The notes: generated by a model from the letters alone, not told the origin. A DNA stretch of 64,000 bases from Streptomyces sp. TLI_053 (GCF_900105395.1 NZ_LT629775.1:3742001-3806000), one strand, 5' to 3'; positions 39,892-48,801 are shown, counted from the first letter of the stretch. Translations and numbers: made by a program.

Positions 39892-39904
39892 GTGCAGGAG
39901 AATA
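39861..39904. promoter_or_regulatory. Divergent promoter and operator, Nudix/GntR
   Basis: For the plus-strand GntR gene, TTGACC (39861-39866) and TACTCA (39885-39890) are spaced by 18 nt. For the minus-strand Nudix gene, TATTCT (39899-39904) lies 7 nt before ATG. Between them ACTCATGTGCAGGAGA (39886-39901) matches the operator half-sites found before the HATPase gene, so one bound repressor could cover both promoters. Confidence 0.6.
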
Positions 39905-39920
39905 GGAGCCCTGAAGGACT

Positions 39921-40700
39921 ATGGCGAATGATGACGTGGCCTCGTCGGCCACCGCGAAGTACCTGCAGATCGCGGCCGATCTCGCCGCACAGATCGCCTC
40001 CGGCGTCCTTGCCCCCGGCGCGACCGTACCCAGTGAGGCCGAACTCATGCTGCGGTACGGAGTCGCGTCCGGGACGGTGCGCAAGGCCATCGCCGAGCTC
40101 AGGACGACCCAGCTGATCGAGACGCACCACGGCCGCGGCTCGTTCGTCCGCTCCCGTCCACCGGTTCAACGGAAGTCCGCGGACCGCTTCCGCCGCGCCC
40201 ACCGCAAGGCCGGCAAGGCCGCCTACCTCGCGGAGGCGGAGACCTCCGGTGGCGTCCCGTCCGTGGCCGTGCTGTTCGTGGGACCCACTCCGGCGCCACC
40301 GGACATCGCCGAGCGCCTGGGCCTGCCCGCCGACACCCAGGTGCTGGCCCGCAAGCGCCGGTACTTCCGGGACGGGGTACCGACGGAGGAGGCCGTCTCC
40401 TATCTGCCGTGGGACGTCGCCAAGGACATCCCGGAGGTCTTCGCCGAGAATCCGGGCGGAGGCGGCATCTATGCCCGCCTGGAAGAGCACGGCCACTCCC
40501 TCGCCGAGTTCGCCGAATCCGTGCGGGCCCGACTCGCGACCAAAGCGGAGGCCAAGGCGCTCGCGCTGAGCCCCGGCGCACCGGTGATCCACCTCGTTCG
40601 CAGTGCCCTCCGCACCGACGGCCGGGTGGTCGAAGTGTGCGACACCGTCATGGCCGCCGATCAGTTCGTCCTCGACTACCGCTTCCCCGCACGGGACTGA
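39921..40700 (+). CDS. GntR-family (HutC/UTRA type) transcriptional regulator
   Basis: A 259-aa repressor-type protein. The N-terminal winged helix (about residues 10-78) reads YLQIAADLAAQIASGVLAPG, then VPSEAELMLRYGVASGTVRKAI and ETHHGRGSFV. The C-terminal UTRA domain (about 110-255) would bind a small effector. ATG at 39921 follows GAAGGA. Operator-like sequences (39886-39901, 40751-40766 and 40787-40802) share the CATGTACATG-like core typical of GntR sites, so it likely controls itself, the Nudix gene and the downstream HATPase unit. Confidence 0.94.
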   Translation: MANDDVASSATAKYLQIAADLAAQIASGVLAPGATVPSEAELMLRYGVASGTVRKAIAELRTTQLIETHHGRGSFVRSRPPVQRKSADRFRRAHRKAGKAAYLAEAETSGGVPSVAVLFVGPTPAPPDIAERLGLPADTQVLARKRRYFRDGVPTEEAVSYLPWDVAKDIPEVFAENPGGGGIYARLEEHGHSLAEFAESVRARLATKAEAKALALSPGAPVIHLVRSALRTDGRVVEVCDTVMAADQFVLDYRFPARD

Positions 40701-40721
40701 GGAGAAGTCACATCTGTCAAT

Positions 40722-40746
40722 CTGTCGCGAAGGGGTCTCGCGACAG
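40722..40746 (+). terminator. Hairpin after the GntR gene
   Basis: 9-bp stem CTGTCGCGA/TCGCGACAG with a 7-nt loop, 22 nt after the GntR stop. It may terminate that transcript; the candidate -35 box of the next promoter (TTGACT) starts right after it. Confidence 0.5.
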
Positions 40747-40747
40747 G

Positions 40748-40813
40748 TTGACTCATGTACAGGAGTCGGGCACTCTTCTGCCATGCACTCATGTACATGA
40801 GTGCATGGCAGAA
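40748..40813 (+). promoter_or_regulatory. Promoter with GntR-type operators, including a 38-bp palindrome
   Basis: TTGACT (40748-40753) and CACTCT (40771-40776) are spaced by 17 nt. ACTCATGTACAGGAGT (40751-40766) overlaps the -35, and the perfect 38-bp palindrome 40776-40813 has ACTCATGTACATGAGT (40787-40802) at its centre. Operator one also resembles 39886-39901. A weaker fourth copy, TCTCATTCACAGGAGA, lies at 40814-40829. The arrangement implies cooperative repression. Confidence 0.65.
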
Positions 40814-40861
40814 TCTCATTCACAGGAGATGGCCTGCGAAGGCCCGCATCTTGGAGCTCCC

Positions 40862-41302
40862 ATGCGGCACGTCCTGTTGGAGACCCAGGCGTCTTCCGAT
40901 GCCTCCCCGGACTCGCTCCCGGCACCGGCCGAAGTGCTGTTGCCCTACCTCCCGGAAGCCGCCGGTCAGGCCCGCCGGTTCCTTCGAACGACGTTCGCCG
41001 AATGGGGGTTGGACGGGCTGGTCGACGTGGCCGAGCTGGTCGGCAGCGAGTTGGTCACCAATGCCGCGAAGACCGGGTGCCGGCAGCGGATGACGGTCAC
41101 GGTCCGGTACGTCTCGCAGGCGACCGTGCGGATCGCGGTGCGCGACGGCTCGTGTGTTCTGCCGGTGCTGATCCGCGCTTCCCCCGATGAGGAGTGCCAC
41201 CGCGGCCTGGCCCTGGTGGACCGCCTGACCGGTGGCCGATGGGGCGCCACCGTCGAACCCGCCGGAAAGGTCGTCCACGCCGACCTGAGGGTCACCCGAT
41301 GA
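40862..41302 (+). CDS. ATP-binding protein, RsbW-like HATPase
   Basis: A 146-aa protein with a GHKL/HATPase_c_2 fold like anti-sigma factor kinases. The N box is ELVGSELVTNAAKTG, G1 is VRDGSCVLPVL and G2 is HRGLALVDRLTGGRWG. In streptomycetes many such proteins stand alone without a sigma factor partner; the target is unknown. ATG at 40862 has TTGGAG 6 nt upstream; earlier in-frame ATGs at 40805 and 40829 are possible. Its stop overlaps the next gene by ATGA. It sits behind the GntR operators. Confidence 0.85.
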   Translation: MRHVLLETQASSDASPDSLPAPAEVLLPYLPEAAGQARRFLRTTFAEWGLDGLVDVAELVGSELVTNAAKTGCRQRMTVTVRYVSQATVRIAVRDGSCVLPVLIRASPDEECHRGLALVDRLTGGRWGATVEPAGKVVHADLRVTR

Positions 41303-41451
41303 GCCCTCGGGCGTCGGACGACGACCCCGACACCGACGACGCGCCACCCCGCCCCGATCCCGCCCAGGTCTGGGCCGCGTACGGGGTGTCGGTGGCGGCA
41401 GCCTTCCACATTGCGGTGGCGGCGCTGGTACTGGTCAACCGCTCCCGCTGA
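41299..41451 (+). CDS. Small single-span membrane protein (50 aa)
   Basis: ATG at 41299 overlaps the preceding stop (ATGA), so it is translationally coupled to the HATPase gene. The N-terminal half is acidic and Pro rich (DDDPDTDDAPPRPDPAQ), and residues about 26-46 (AAYGVSVAAAFHIAVAALVL) form one membrane span. It may anchor or inhibit the HATPase; function unknown. Confidence 0.75.
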   Translation: MSPRASDDDPDTDDAPPRPDPAQVWAAYGVSVAAAFHIAVAALVLVNRSR

Positions 41452-41455
41452 ACGC

Positions 41456-41486
41456 CGCCCGCGTCGCCGGGTCGGCGGCGCGGGCG
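41456..41486. terminator. Bidirectional terminator, small membrane gene / mnmA
   Basis: A 14-bp stem with one G-U-type mismatch (41456-41469 with 41473-41486) and a 3-nt loop lies between the convergent stops at 41451 and 41507. Confidence 0.65.
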
Positions 41487-41506
41487 GTCAGGGACGGCGC
41501 CCGGCC

Positions 41507-42646
41507 TCAGGCGTTGACGGCCGGGCGGTGCGTCGTCGCGATGGTGGCGGAGCCGACGACGCGGGTGCCGTCGTAGAGGACGACGGCCTGGCCGGGGGCG
41601 ATGCCGCGGGCGGGGGTGTCGAGCTCGACGCGGAGGGTGTCGCCGGTGACCGAGGCGCTGACCGGGACCTCCTCGCCGTGGGCGCGCAGCTGGGCGGTGT
41701 AGCGGCCGTCGGCGAGCGGCTCGGTGCCGCACCAGCGCGGGCGGATGGCCGTGAGGCCGGTGACGTCGAGGCCCTCGACCGGGCCGACGGTGACGGTGTT
41801 GTTCACCGGGGAGATGTCCAGCACGTAGCGCGGCTTGCCGTCGGCGGCCGGGCGGCCGATCCGCAGGCCCTTGCGCTGGCCGATGGTGAAGCCGTAGGCG
41901 CCGTCGTGCTCGCCGAGCTTGGTGCCGTCGACGTCCAGGATGTCGCCGGTGGCGGTGCCGAGGTGCTGGGCCAGGAAGCCCTGGGTGTCGCCGTCGGCGA
42001 TGAAGCAGATGTCGTGCGAGTCGGGCTTCTTGGCGACGGCCAGGCCGCGCCGCTCGGCCTCCTCGCGGATGACGTCCTTGGTGGTGTCGCCGAGCGGGAA
42101 GAGGGAGTGGGCGAGCTGGTCGGCGTCGAGCACGCCGAGCACGTAGGACTGGTCCTTGGCCGCGTCGACGGCCCGGTGCAGTTCGCGGGAGCCGTCCGCC
42201 AGGTCGACGATCCGGGCGTAGTGGCCGGTGCAGACGGCGTCGAAGCCGAGGGCGATCGCCTTGTCCAGCAGCGCCGCGAACTTGATCTTCTCGTTGCAGC
42301 GCAGGCACGGGTTGGGGGTGCGCCCGGCCGCGTACTCGGCCACGAAGTCGTCGATGACGTCCTCGCGGAAGCGCTCGGCGAGGTCCCAGACGTAGAACGG
42401 GATGCCGATCACGTCGGCCGCGCGGCGGGCGTCCCGGGAGTCCTCGAGGGTGCAGCAGCCGCGCGCGCCGGTGCGGAAGGACTGCGGGTTGCTGGACAGC
42501 GCCAGGTGCACGCCGGTCACCTCGTGGCCGGCCTCGACGGCGCGGGCGGCGGCGACGGCGGAGTCCACCCCGCCGGACATCGCGGCGAGCACACGCAGGC
42601 GGCCGGTGGTGGACGGAGCGGTGGGGGCACCCGGGAAGTCAGTCAT
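41507..42646 (-). CDS. mnmA: tRNA-specific 2-thiouridylase
   Basis: Adds sulfur to uridine 34 of Lys, Glu and Gln tRNAs, using ATP and persulfide from a cysteine desulfurase. The 379 aa have the PP-loop [10 protein letters not shown], the nucleophilic Cys in [12 protein letters not shown] and the second active-site Cys in [14 protein letters not shown] at 42646. It lies 63 nt downstream of the cysteine desulfurase gene on the same strand, the expected sulfur donor, so they form a functional pair. Confidence 0.97.
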   Translation of the reverse strand: MTDFPGAPTAPSTTGRLRVLAAMSGGVDSAVAAARAVEAGHEVTGVHLALSSNPQSFRTGARGCCTLEDSRDARRAADVIGIPFYVWDLAERFREDVIDDFVAEYAAGRTPNPCLRCNEKIKFAALLDKAIALGFDAVCTGHYARIVDLADGSRELHRAVDAAKDQSYVLGVLDADQLAHSLFPLGDTTKDVIREEAERRGLAVAKKPDSHDICFIADGDTQGFLAQHLGTATGDILDVDGTKLGEHDGAYGFTIGQRKGLRIGRPAADGKPRYVLDISPVNNTVTVGPVEGLDVTGLTAIRPRWCGTEPLADGRYTAQLRAHGEEVPVSASVTGDTLRVELDTPARGIAPGQAVVLYDGTRVVGSATIATTHRPAVNA

Positions 42647-42709
42647 GATGACAACAAGCGTACGTGGTGCCGCCCGGCATTCCGCCGGGACTTCTCCCCC
42701 GGGGCGGGC

Positions 42710-43891
42710 TCAGCGCCGGACGGCCGCGAGACCGGCGTTGCGGGCGCGCTGGACGGCCGGGGCGATGGCCTCCGCGAGGGCGGTGACGTCCTCGCGGGTG
42801 GACGTGTGGCCGAGCGAGAACCGCAGCGAGGCCCGGGCGAGCAGCGGGTCGACGCCCATCGCCAGCAGCACGTGGCTGGGCTGCGGGACGCCGGCCGAGC
42901 AGGCCGAGCCGGTGGAGCACTCGATGCCGCGGGCGTCGAGCAGCATCAGCAGCGCGTCGCCCTCGCAGCCGGGGAAGGAGAAGTGCGCGTTGGCGGGCAG
43001 CCGTCCCTCCCCCGCCGGGTCGCCGTTGAGCACCGCGTCGGGGACGGCGGCGAGCACGGTCGCGACCAGTTCGTCCCGCAGCGCGCCGAGGGCCAGGGCG
43101 TGCTCCTCGCGGCGTTCGACGGCGATGGCCGCGGCGGCCGCGAACCCGGCGGCGGCGGGTGCGTCGAGGGTGCCGGAGCGGACGTCGCGCTCCTGGCCGC
43201 CGCCGTGCAGCAGCGGGACGGGCGTGGCACCGCGCGACAGCAGCAGCGCGCCGATGCCGAACGGGCCGCCGATCTTGTGGCCGGTGACGGTGAGCGCGGT
43301 GAGCCCGGAACCGGCGAAGGAGACCGGCACCTGGCCGAGCGCCTGCACCGCGTCGGCGTGCATCGGGATGCCGTACTCCGAGGCGACGGCGGCGAGTTCG
43401 GCGACCGGCTGGACGGTGCCGACCTCGTTGTTGGCCCACATGACGGTGACCAGGGCCACCGAGGCGGGGTCGCGTTCGATCGCCTCGCGCAGCGCCGCCG
43501 GGTGCACCCGACCGAGCGCGTCCACCGGCAGGTAGTCGACCGTGGCGCCCTCGTGCTCGGCGAGCCAGTGCACCGCGTCCAGCACCGCGTGGTGCTCGAC
43601 GGGGCTGCACAGCACCCGGGTGCGGGCCGGGTCGGCGCCGCGGCGGGCCCAGTACAGGCCCTTGACCGCCAGGTTGTCGGACTCGGTGCCGCCGCCGGTG
43701 AGCACGATCTCGCTGGGCCGGGCGCCGAGCGACTCGGCGAGCGACTCGCGGGCCTCCTCGACCACCCGGCGGGCCCGGCGGCCGGCCGCGTGCAGGGAGG
43801 AGGCGTTGCCGACGACCCCCAGGTGCGCCGTCATCGCGGCGATCGCCTCGGGCAGCATCGGCGTGGTCGCCGCATGGTCCAGGTATGGCAT
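42710..43891 (-). CDS. Cysteine desulfurase (IscS/NifS-like)
   Basis: PLP enzyme that takes sulfur from cysteine as enzyme-bound persulfide, for tRNA thiolation and other sulfur needs. The 393-aa product keeps the PLP lysine in [11 protein letters not shown], the active Cys in [11 protein letters not shown], and [10 protein letters not shown] at the N-terminus. It starts at ATG 43891 or at the ATG two codons upstream (43897). TACAAT (43901-43906) is 9 nt before the downstream ATG, so the transcript may be leaderless. Next to mnmA, it probably supplies the sulfur. Confidence 0.95.
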   Translation of the reverse strand: MPYLDHAATTPMLPEAIAAMTAHLGVVGNASSLHAAGRRARRVVEEARESLAESLGARPSEIVLTGGGTESDNLAVKGLYWARRGADPARTRVLCSPVEHHAVLDAVHWLAEHEGATVDYLPVDALGRVHPAALREAIERDPASVALVTVMWANNEVGTVQPVAELAAVASEYGIPMHADAVQALGQVPVSFAGSGLTALTVTGHKIGGPFGIGALLLSRGATPVPLLHGGGQERDVRSGTLDAPAAAGFAAAAAIAVERREEHALALGALRDELVATVLAAVPDAVLNGDPAGEGRLPANAHFSFPGCEGDALLMLLDARGIECSTGSACSAGVPQPSHVLLAMGVDPLLARASLRFSLGHTSTREDVTALAEAIAPAVQRARNAGLAAVRR

Positions 43892-44046
43892 AACCATGCG
43901 ATTGTAGTGGCCCTCCGGCCTGCACCGGACCGGCGTACCCGGCACGGCCGGGCGCACCGCACCGATCCGGCCACCGGACGGCGGTCACCGGGCCGGTGCC
44001 CCTCCGGGCAGCCCAGGTACGGGACGCGGCCCCCGAACGGTTAGCC

Positions 44047-44170
44047 TGACGGCCATCGCCGCGCGGCTCGACGGCCACCGGCAGGCGGCCCGACCGCCAC
44101 CGGCAGGCGGCCCGACGGCCACCGGCGAGCGGCCCCACGGCCACCAGCAGGCGGCCCGACCGCCACCACC
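44047..44170. repeat. 22-bp tandem repeat array before the IclR gene
   Basis: Units of exactly 22 bp start at 44047 (divergent), 44069, 44091, 44113 and 44135, with a partial sixth at 44157. The consensus is close to CGACGGCCACCGGCAGGCGG plus CC. The array ends 58 nt before the IclR ATG. A 22-bp period equals about two helical turns, so each unit would present the same face of the helix. Apart from a possible promoter in 43892-44046, the 43892-44227 gap holds no gene. Confidence 0.85.
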
Positions 44171-44227
44171 ACCCGGCGCGAAGGCCCCTGCCCCGCGGCC
44201 CGGCCGGAACCAGGAACGGGGAGCACC

Positions 44228-44983
44228 ATGTCGCAGTCGGTCGATCGGGCGCTGACCCTGCTCGGCTCGCTCGGCGACGGACCGGTGACCCTGGACCAGG
44301 CCGCCGCCTCGATCGGGGTGCACAAGTCCACCGCGCTGCGGCTGCTGCGCACCCTGGAGGAGCACGGCTTCGTGCACCGGCTGTCCGACCGCCGTTACCG
44401 GGTGGGCGGCCGGGTGCTGTCGCTGGCCCAGCGGGCGCTCCAGGAGATCGACGTCCGGCAGGTCGCCGCCCCCTACCTGGCCGCGCTGAACGAGCGCTGC
44501 GGCTGTACCGTGCGGCTGGCGGTGCTGGAGGACGACGAGGTGCTGTACCTGGACGAGCTGGCCGGCCGCTGGAGCACCGACCCTGGCCGGCCGACCCGGA
44601 TCGGGCGCCGGGTGCCGGCCGCCGGGACGGCGGTGGGCCGGGTACTGCTGGCCGGACTCCCGCCGGACGGCCCGGCGGCGGACGGCCTGGCCGAGGACCT
44701 GGCGGCGGTGCGCCGCCGGGGCTGGGCGGCCGAGTCGGCCGAGCACCGGGAGGCGGTCACCTGTGTGGCGGCGCCGGTGGCGGGCAGCGACGGGCGGGCG
44801 GTCGCGGCCTGCGCGATCTCGGCGCCGGTCGGCCGGATGACGCCGGCCGAGCTGCTGCGGCTGGTCCCGGAGCTGCTCTGCACCGCGGAGGCGGTCTCGC
44901 TGGCGTACGGCGGCTCGCCTACTCCTCGCTGGTGCGAGAACCGTTGCGGTGCCAGGCCCGCGGCGCGCGCCAGCCGTACTTGA
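44228..44983 (+). CDS. IclR-family transcriptional regulator
   Basis: A 251-aa regulator with an N-terminal winged helix (SVDRALTLLGSL, VTLDQAAASIGVHKSTALRL, LEEHGFVHRLSDRRYRVGGR) and a C-terminal IclR effector domain (about residues 75-235; RRVPAAGTAVGRVLLAG, REAVTCVAAPVAGSDG). ATG at 44228 follows GGGGAG. Its last 20 or so residues (CENRCGARPAARASRT) are not IclR-like and lie over the 3' end of the oppositely oriented TRIC-type gene, so the tail is probably a by-product of that overlap. Targets unknown; a tandem repeat array stands just upstream. Confidence 0.92.
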   Translation: MSQSVDRALTLLGSLGDGPVTLDQAAASIGVHKSTALRLLRTLEEHGFVHRLSDRRYRVGGRVLSLAQRALQEIDVRQVAAPYLAALNERCGCTVRLAVLEDDEVLYLDELAGRWSTDPGRPTRIGRRVPAAGTAVGRVLLAGLPPDGPAADGLAEDLAAVRRRGWAAESAEHREAVTCVAAPVAGSDGRAVAACAISAPVGRMTPAELLRLVPELLCTAEAVSLAYGGSPTPRWCENRCGARPAARASRT

Positions 44984-45578
44984 GCGCGAGCATCCGCAGG
45001 CCGAACGCGGTCAGCGCGGCGGCGGTGCCGGTGGCGGCGGTGAGGCTGTCGAGGGCGATCAGCACGGCGACCAGCGCGGCGCCGACGAGGGCCGGCACGG
45101 CGTAGATCTCCCGGTCCCAGCGCAGCAGCGAGGGGAGTTCGCCGGCCAGGACGTCGCGCATCACCCCGCCGCCGGCGGCGGTCACCATGCCGAGGGCGAC
45201 CGCGGAGACCGCGCCGAGCCCGTAGTCGTGCGCCTTGGCGGTGCCGGTGACGCAGAACAGGCCGAGGCCGAGCGCGTCGAGGGTCTGCACGGCGCGGTTG
45301 ATCCGCTCGACCTCGGGGTGCAGGAAGAAGACCACCAGTCCGGCGAGCAGCGGGGTGACGAAGTAGCCGAGGTTGCTGAACGCGGCGACCGGGGTGGCGC
45401 CGATGACGAGGTCGCGCATCACTCCGCCGCCGAGCGCGGTGACCTCGGCGAGGACGGCGATGCCGAAGATGTCCATGTTCTTGCGAACGGCGAGCAGCCC
45501 TCCGGAGAGGGCGAAGACGAAGATACCGACGAGGTCCAGCGACTGCTGCACGTCGGAGGGGAAGATCTGCGAGGTCAC
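44919..45578 (-). CDS. TRIC-type cation channel family (UPF0126) membrane protein
   Basis: A 219-aa integral membrane protein with two repeats of a three-helix unit, each holding a GGGVMRD motif (ALGGGVMRDLVIGATP and AAGGGVMRDVLAGELP). Members form trimeric cation channels in prokaryotes. Start GTG at 45578. Its last 65 nt overlap the convergent IclR gene. Confidence 0.92.
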   Translation of the reverse strand: MTSQIFPSDVQQSLDLVGIFVFALSGGLLAVRKNMDIFGIAVLAEVTALGGGVMRDLVIGATPVAAFSNLGYFVTPLLAGLVVFFLHPEVERINRAVQTLDALGLGLFCVTGTAKAHDYGLGAVSAVALGMVTAAGGGVMRDVLAGELPSLLRWDREIYAVPALVGAALVAVLIALDSLTAATGTAAALTAFGLRMLALKYGWRAPRAWHRNGSRTSEE

Positions 45579-45621
45579 CGCACCAGTGTGACCCGGCCGG
45601 GCCTCCCCTCCGACCGCGCGG

Positions 45622-46686
45622 TCAGGCGGAGGCCGCCGCAGCGTCCGCGGTGACGGCGTTCTCCGGGAAGTGGCAGGCCACCTGGTGGCCGGCCGTCGCC
45701 GCGACGAGCGGCGGCTCCTGGCTCGCGCAGATCTCCTGGGCCTTCCAGCAGCGGGTGCGGAAGCGGCAGCCGCTGGGCGGGTTGATCGGCGAGGGCACGT
45801 CGCCCTTGAGCAGGATCCGCTCGCGCCCGGCGCTGTGGCGCCGGCGCGGGTCGGGCACCGGGACGGCCGACATCAGCGCGGTGGTGTAAGGGTGCATCGG
45901 CCGGCTGTAGAGCGAGTCCCGGTCGGCGATCTCGACGATCTTGCCGAGGTACATCACGGCGACCCGGTCGGAGACGTGCCGGACCACCGAGAGGTCGTGC
46001 GCGATGATCAGGTAGGTCAGGCCGAGCTCGCGCTGGAGGTCGTCGAGCAGGTTGACCACCTGGGCCTGGATGGAGACGTCCAGGGCCGAGACCGGCTCGT
46101 CGGCGACGATCATCCGGGGCCGCAGGGCGAGCGCCCGGGCGATGCCGATGCGCTGGCGCTGGCCGCCGGAGAACTCGTGCGGGTAGCGGTTGTAGTGCTC
46201 GGGGCTGAGCCCGCACAGCTCCAGCAGCTCCTGCACGGCCTTCTTGGTCCCGCCCTCGGGCTCGGCCTTCTGCAGCCGGAACGGCGCGCCGACGATGGTG
46301 CCGACGGTGTGCCGCGGGTTCAGCGAGGAGTACGGGTCCTGGAAGATCATCTGGATGTCGCGGCGCAGCGGCCGCATCGCCCCGACGCCCAGGTGGGTGA
46401 TGTCGGTGCCCTCGAACTCGATCGTCCCGCCGGTCGGCTCGTCGAGCCGGGTGACCAGCCGGCCCATCGTCGACTTGCCGCAGCCGGACTCGCCGACGAC
46501 GCCCAGGGTCTCACCGGCGTTGACCGTGAAGTCGATGCCGTCGACCGCCCGGACGGCGCCGGTCTGGCGCCGCAGCAGGCCGCTGTGGATGGGGAAGTGC
46601 CGGGTCAGGCCGGTCACCCGGAGCAGCGGCTGCCGGTCCGGGGCGGGCGCCGGCGCGGGGATGGTCGCCGCCTGGGTGTCCGTCAT
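45622..46686 (-). CDS. Oligopeptide ABC transporter ATP-binding protein (OppF/DppF type)
   Basis: A 354-aa ATPase of the peptide/nickel ABC family, last gene of the operon. Walker A is GESGCGKSTMGRL, the ABC signature FSGGQRQRIG and Walker B MIVADEPVSALD. The C-terminal oligopeptide transporter extension includes PPSGCRFRTRCWKAQ with clustered Cys. ATG at 46686. It works with the OppD-like ATPase just upstream as a heterodimer driving import. Confidence 0.95.
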   Translation of the reverse strand: MTDTQAATIPAPAPAPDRQPLLRVTGLTRHFPIHSGLLRRQTGAVRAVDGIDFTVNAGETLGVVGESGCGKSTMGRLVTRLDEPTGGTIEFEGTDITHLGVGAMRPLRRDIQMIFQDPYSSLNPRHTVGTIVGAPFRLQKAEPEGGTKKAVQELLELCGLSPEHYNRYPHEFSGGQRQRIGIARALALRPRMIVADEPVSALDVSIQAQVVNLLDDLQRELGLTYLIIAHDLSVVRHVSDRVAVMYLGKIVEIADRDSLYSRPMHPYTTALMSAVPVPDPRRRHSAGRERILLKGDVPSPINPPSGCRFRTRCWKAQEICASQEPPLVAATAGHQVACHFPENAVTADAAAASA

Positions 46687-46720
46687 CGGTTCTCTCCAGA
46701 AAGGTGGTACGAGTCCGGGC

Positions 46721-47794
46721 TCACAGCCGGGGCGCGATCTCTTCGGTGAAGATGCGGTGCCGCTCGGAGAGCGCGAGGTGGCAGGCCGCGTGGTGGCCGG
46801 GCGCGACCTCGGTGAGCCCCGGGGTCTCCTCGGTGGAGCGCCCGCCGGTCAGTTCCGCGTAGGGGCAGCGCGGGTGGAAGGCGCAGCCGGACGGCACGTT
46901 GATCAGGCTGGGCGGGGTGCCCCTGACCGGGACGAGCCGGTCCTGGAGCTCCCGGTCGAGGCGCGGCATCGAGCCCAGCAGGCCCCAGGTGTAGGGGTGT
47001 TCGGGCGAGTCGAAGAGGGTCTCGGCCGGACCGCGCTCGACGCACTTGCCGCCGTACATGACGAGGATGTCGTCGGCGAGCTCGGCGACCACCCCGAGGT
47101 CGTGGGTGATGATGATGACGGCCGAGCCGAACTCCTCCTGGAGGTCCCGGATGAGGTCCAGGATCTGCGCCTGCACGGTGACGTCCAGGGCGGTGGTGGG
47201 CTCGTCGGCGATCAGCAGCGAGGGGTCGTTGACCAGGGCCATGGCGATCATGGCGCGCTGGCGCATGCCGCCGGAGAACTGGTGCGGGTAGTCGTCGACC
47301 CGGCGGTCGGGCTGCGGGATGCCGACCCGGTCGAGCATCTCGACGGCGCGGGCGCGGGCCTGCTTCTTGGTCGCCTGCGGGTGGTGCACCCGGTAGGCCT
47401 CGACGATCTGCTGCCCCACCGTGTAGTAGGGGTGCATCGCGGTCAGCGGGTCCTGGAAGATCATCGCCATCTGCCGGCCGCGCAGCTCCCGGACCCGGTC
47501 CGGGCCGGCCGCGACGAGGTCCTCGCCGTCGAGCCGGATCTCGCCGGTGATCCGGGCCCGCTTGGAGCGGTGCAGGCCCATGATGCCGAGCGAGGTGACG
47601 GACTTGCCGGAGCCGGACTCGCCGACGATGCCGAGGGTGCGGCCCTTGGCGAGGTCGAAGCTGACCCCGTCGACGGAGCGGACCAGGCCGTCGTCGGTGT
47701 CGAAGTGGATCCGCAGGTCCCGGACGGAGAGGTACGGGTCCCCTCCGGCCGGGGCGGCCGCGCGGGCGGCCGGGGTCTTCTGGAGCTCGGTCAC
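46721..47794 (-). CDS. Oligopeptide ABC transporter ATP-binding protein (OppD/DppD type)
   Basis: A 357-aa ATPase with Walker [14 protein letters not shown], signature [10 protein letters not shown] and Walker [13 protein letters not shown]. The C-terminal region has [16 protein letters not shown], as in OppD. GTG at 47794 overlaps the stop of the permease gene (GTGA), so expression is coupled. Confidence 0.95.
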   Translation of the reverse strand: MTELQKTPAARAAAPAGGDPYLSVRDLRIHFDTDDGLVRSVDGVSFDLAKGRTLGIVGESGSGKSVTSLGIMGLHRSKRARITGEIRLDGEDLVAAGPDRVRELRGRQMAMIFQDPLTAMHPYYTVGQQIVEAYRVHHPQATKKQARARAVEMLDRVGIPQPDRRVDDYPHQFSGGMRQRAMIAMALVNDPSLLIADEPTTALDVTVQAQILDLIRDLQEEFGSAVIIITHDLGVVAELADDILVMYGGKCVERGPAETLFDSPEHPYTWGLLGSMPRLDRELQDRLVPVRGTPPSLINVPSGCAFHPRCPYAELTGGRSTEETPGLTEVAPGHHAACHLALSERHRIFTEEIAPRL

Positions 47795-48801
47795 GACAGC
47801 CTCACCCGGGGGTCGACAGCGGCGTACAGGAGGTCAACCACGAGGTTGCAGAGGACGATGAAGAACGCGGCGAGCAGCGTGGTGCCGAGGATCTTCGGCA
47901 GGTCGTTGTCGGAGATCGCCTGGACGGCGAACTGGCCGACGCCCTGGAGCGAGAAGACCTGCTCGGTGATCAGCGCACCGCCGAGCAGCAGACCGAGGTC
48001 CATGCCGAAGATGGTGACGATCGGGGTGAGCGCGGCGCGCAGTCCGTGCCGGGTGACGACCTTGCGCTCGGCCAGGCCCTTGGCCCGGGCGGTGCGGATG
48101 TAGTCCTCGCTCATCGTCTCCAGCATTCCGGCGCGGGTGAGCCGGGCGTAGAGCGCGGAGTAGAGGAAGGCCAGCGAGATCCAGGGCAGGATCAGGTTGC
48201 GGGCCCACATCAGCGGGTCGTCGGTGAAGTTGACGTACTGCAGGTTGTCCAGGATCGGCCACTCGTAGCTGAACACCGTGAGCAGCAGCGCGCCGGTGAA
48301 GAAGACCGGCAGCGAGACGCCGGCGAGGGCGATGCCCATCGAGATCCGGTCGAAGATCGAGCGCGGCCGGAGGGCGGAGACGACGCCGGTGGCGACGCCG
48401 GAGACCAGCCAGAGCGTGGCCGCGCCGATGGCGAGCGACAGCGTGACCGGGATCCGCTTGGACAGTTCGGGCCAGACCTCCAGGTGGTTCTTGAAGGAGT
48501 AGCCGAAGCAGGGCACGTGGCAGGTGGCCGGTTCCGGGCCGAACTTGTATTCGGCGCCGCTGACCAGCCCCTTGAGGAAGTTCCAGTACTGGGTGTACAG
48601 CGGCTGGTCGAGGCCGAGGTTCTTCTTGACCGCCGCGATCGCGTCGGGAGAGGGGTTCTTCCCGATGTACTGGGTGGCCAGCTGGTCGACCGTCTCGCCG
48701 GCGAGGCGCGGGAGCAGGAAGAAGATCGCGAAGGTGACCGCGCTGACGACCAGCAGCAGCACCGCGGCGGCGAGGATCCTGCGGATGATGTAGGCAAACA
48801 C
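47791..48801 (-). CDS. Oligopeptide ABC transporter permease (OppB/DppB type)
   Basis: A 336-aa inner-membrane permease with about six spans. It starts FAYIIRRILAAAVLLLVVSA and carries the EAA-like loop EDYIRTARAKGLAERKVVTR that contacts the ATPases. GTG start at 48801. It follows the binding-protein gene and overlaps the OppD-like gene. Confidence 0.95.
   Translation of the reverse strand: MFAYIIRRILAAAVLLLVVSAVTFAIFFLLPRLAGETVDQLATQYIGKNPSPDAIAAVKKNLGLDQPLYTQYWNFLKGLVSGAEYKFGPEPATCHVPCFGYSFKNHLEVWPELSKRIPVTLSLAIGAATLWLVSGVATGVVSALRPRSIFDRISMGIALAGVSLPVFFTGALLLTVFSYEWPILDNLQYVNFTDDPLMWARNLILPWISLAFLYSALYARLTRAGMLETMSEDYIRTARAKGLAERKVVTRHGLRAALTPIVTIFGMDLGLLLGGALITEQVFSLQGVGQFAVQAISDNDLPKILGTTLLAAFFIVLCNLVVDLLYAAVDPRVRLS

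Noticed and set aside
44047..44170. CRISPR array
   Set aside because: The 22-bp units are directly tandem without spacers, and there are no cas genes.
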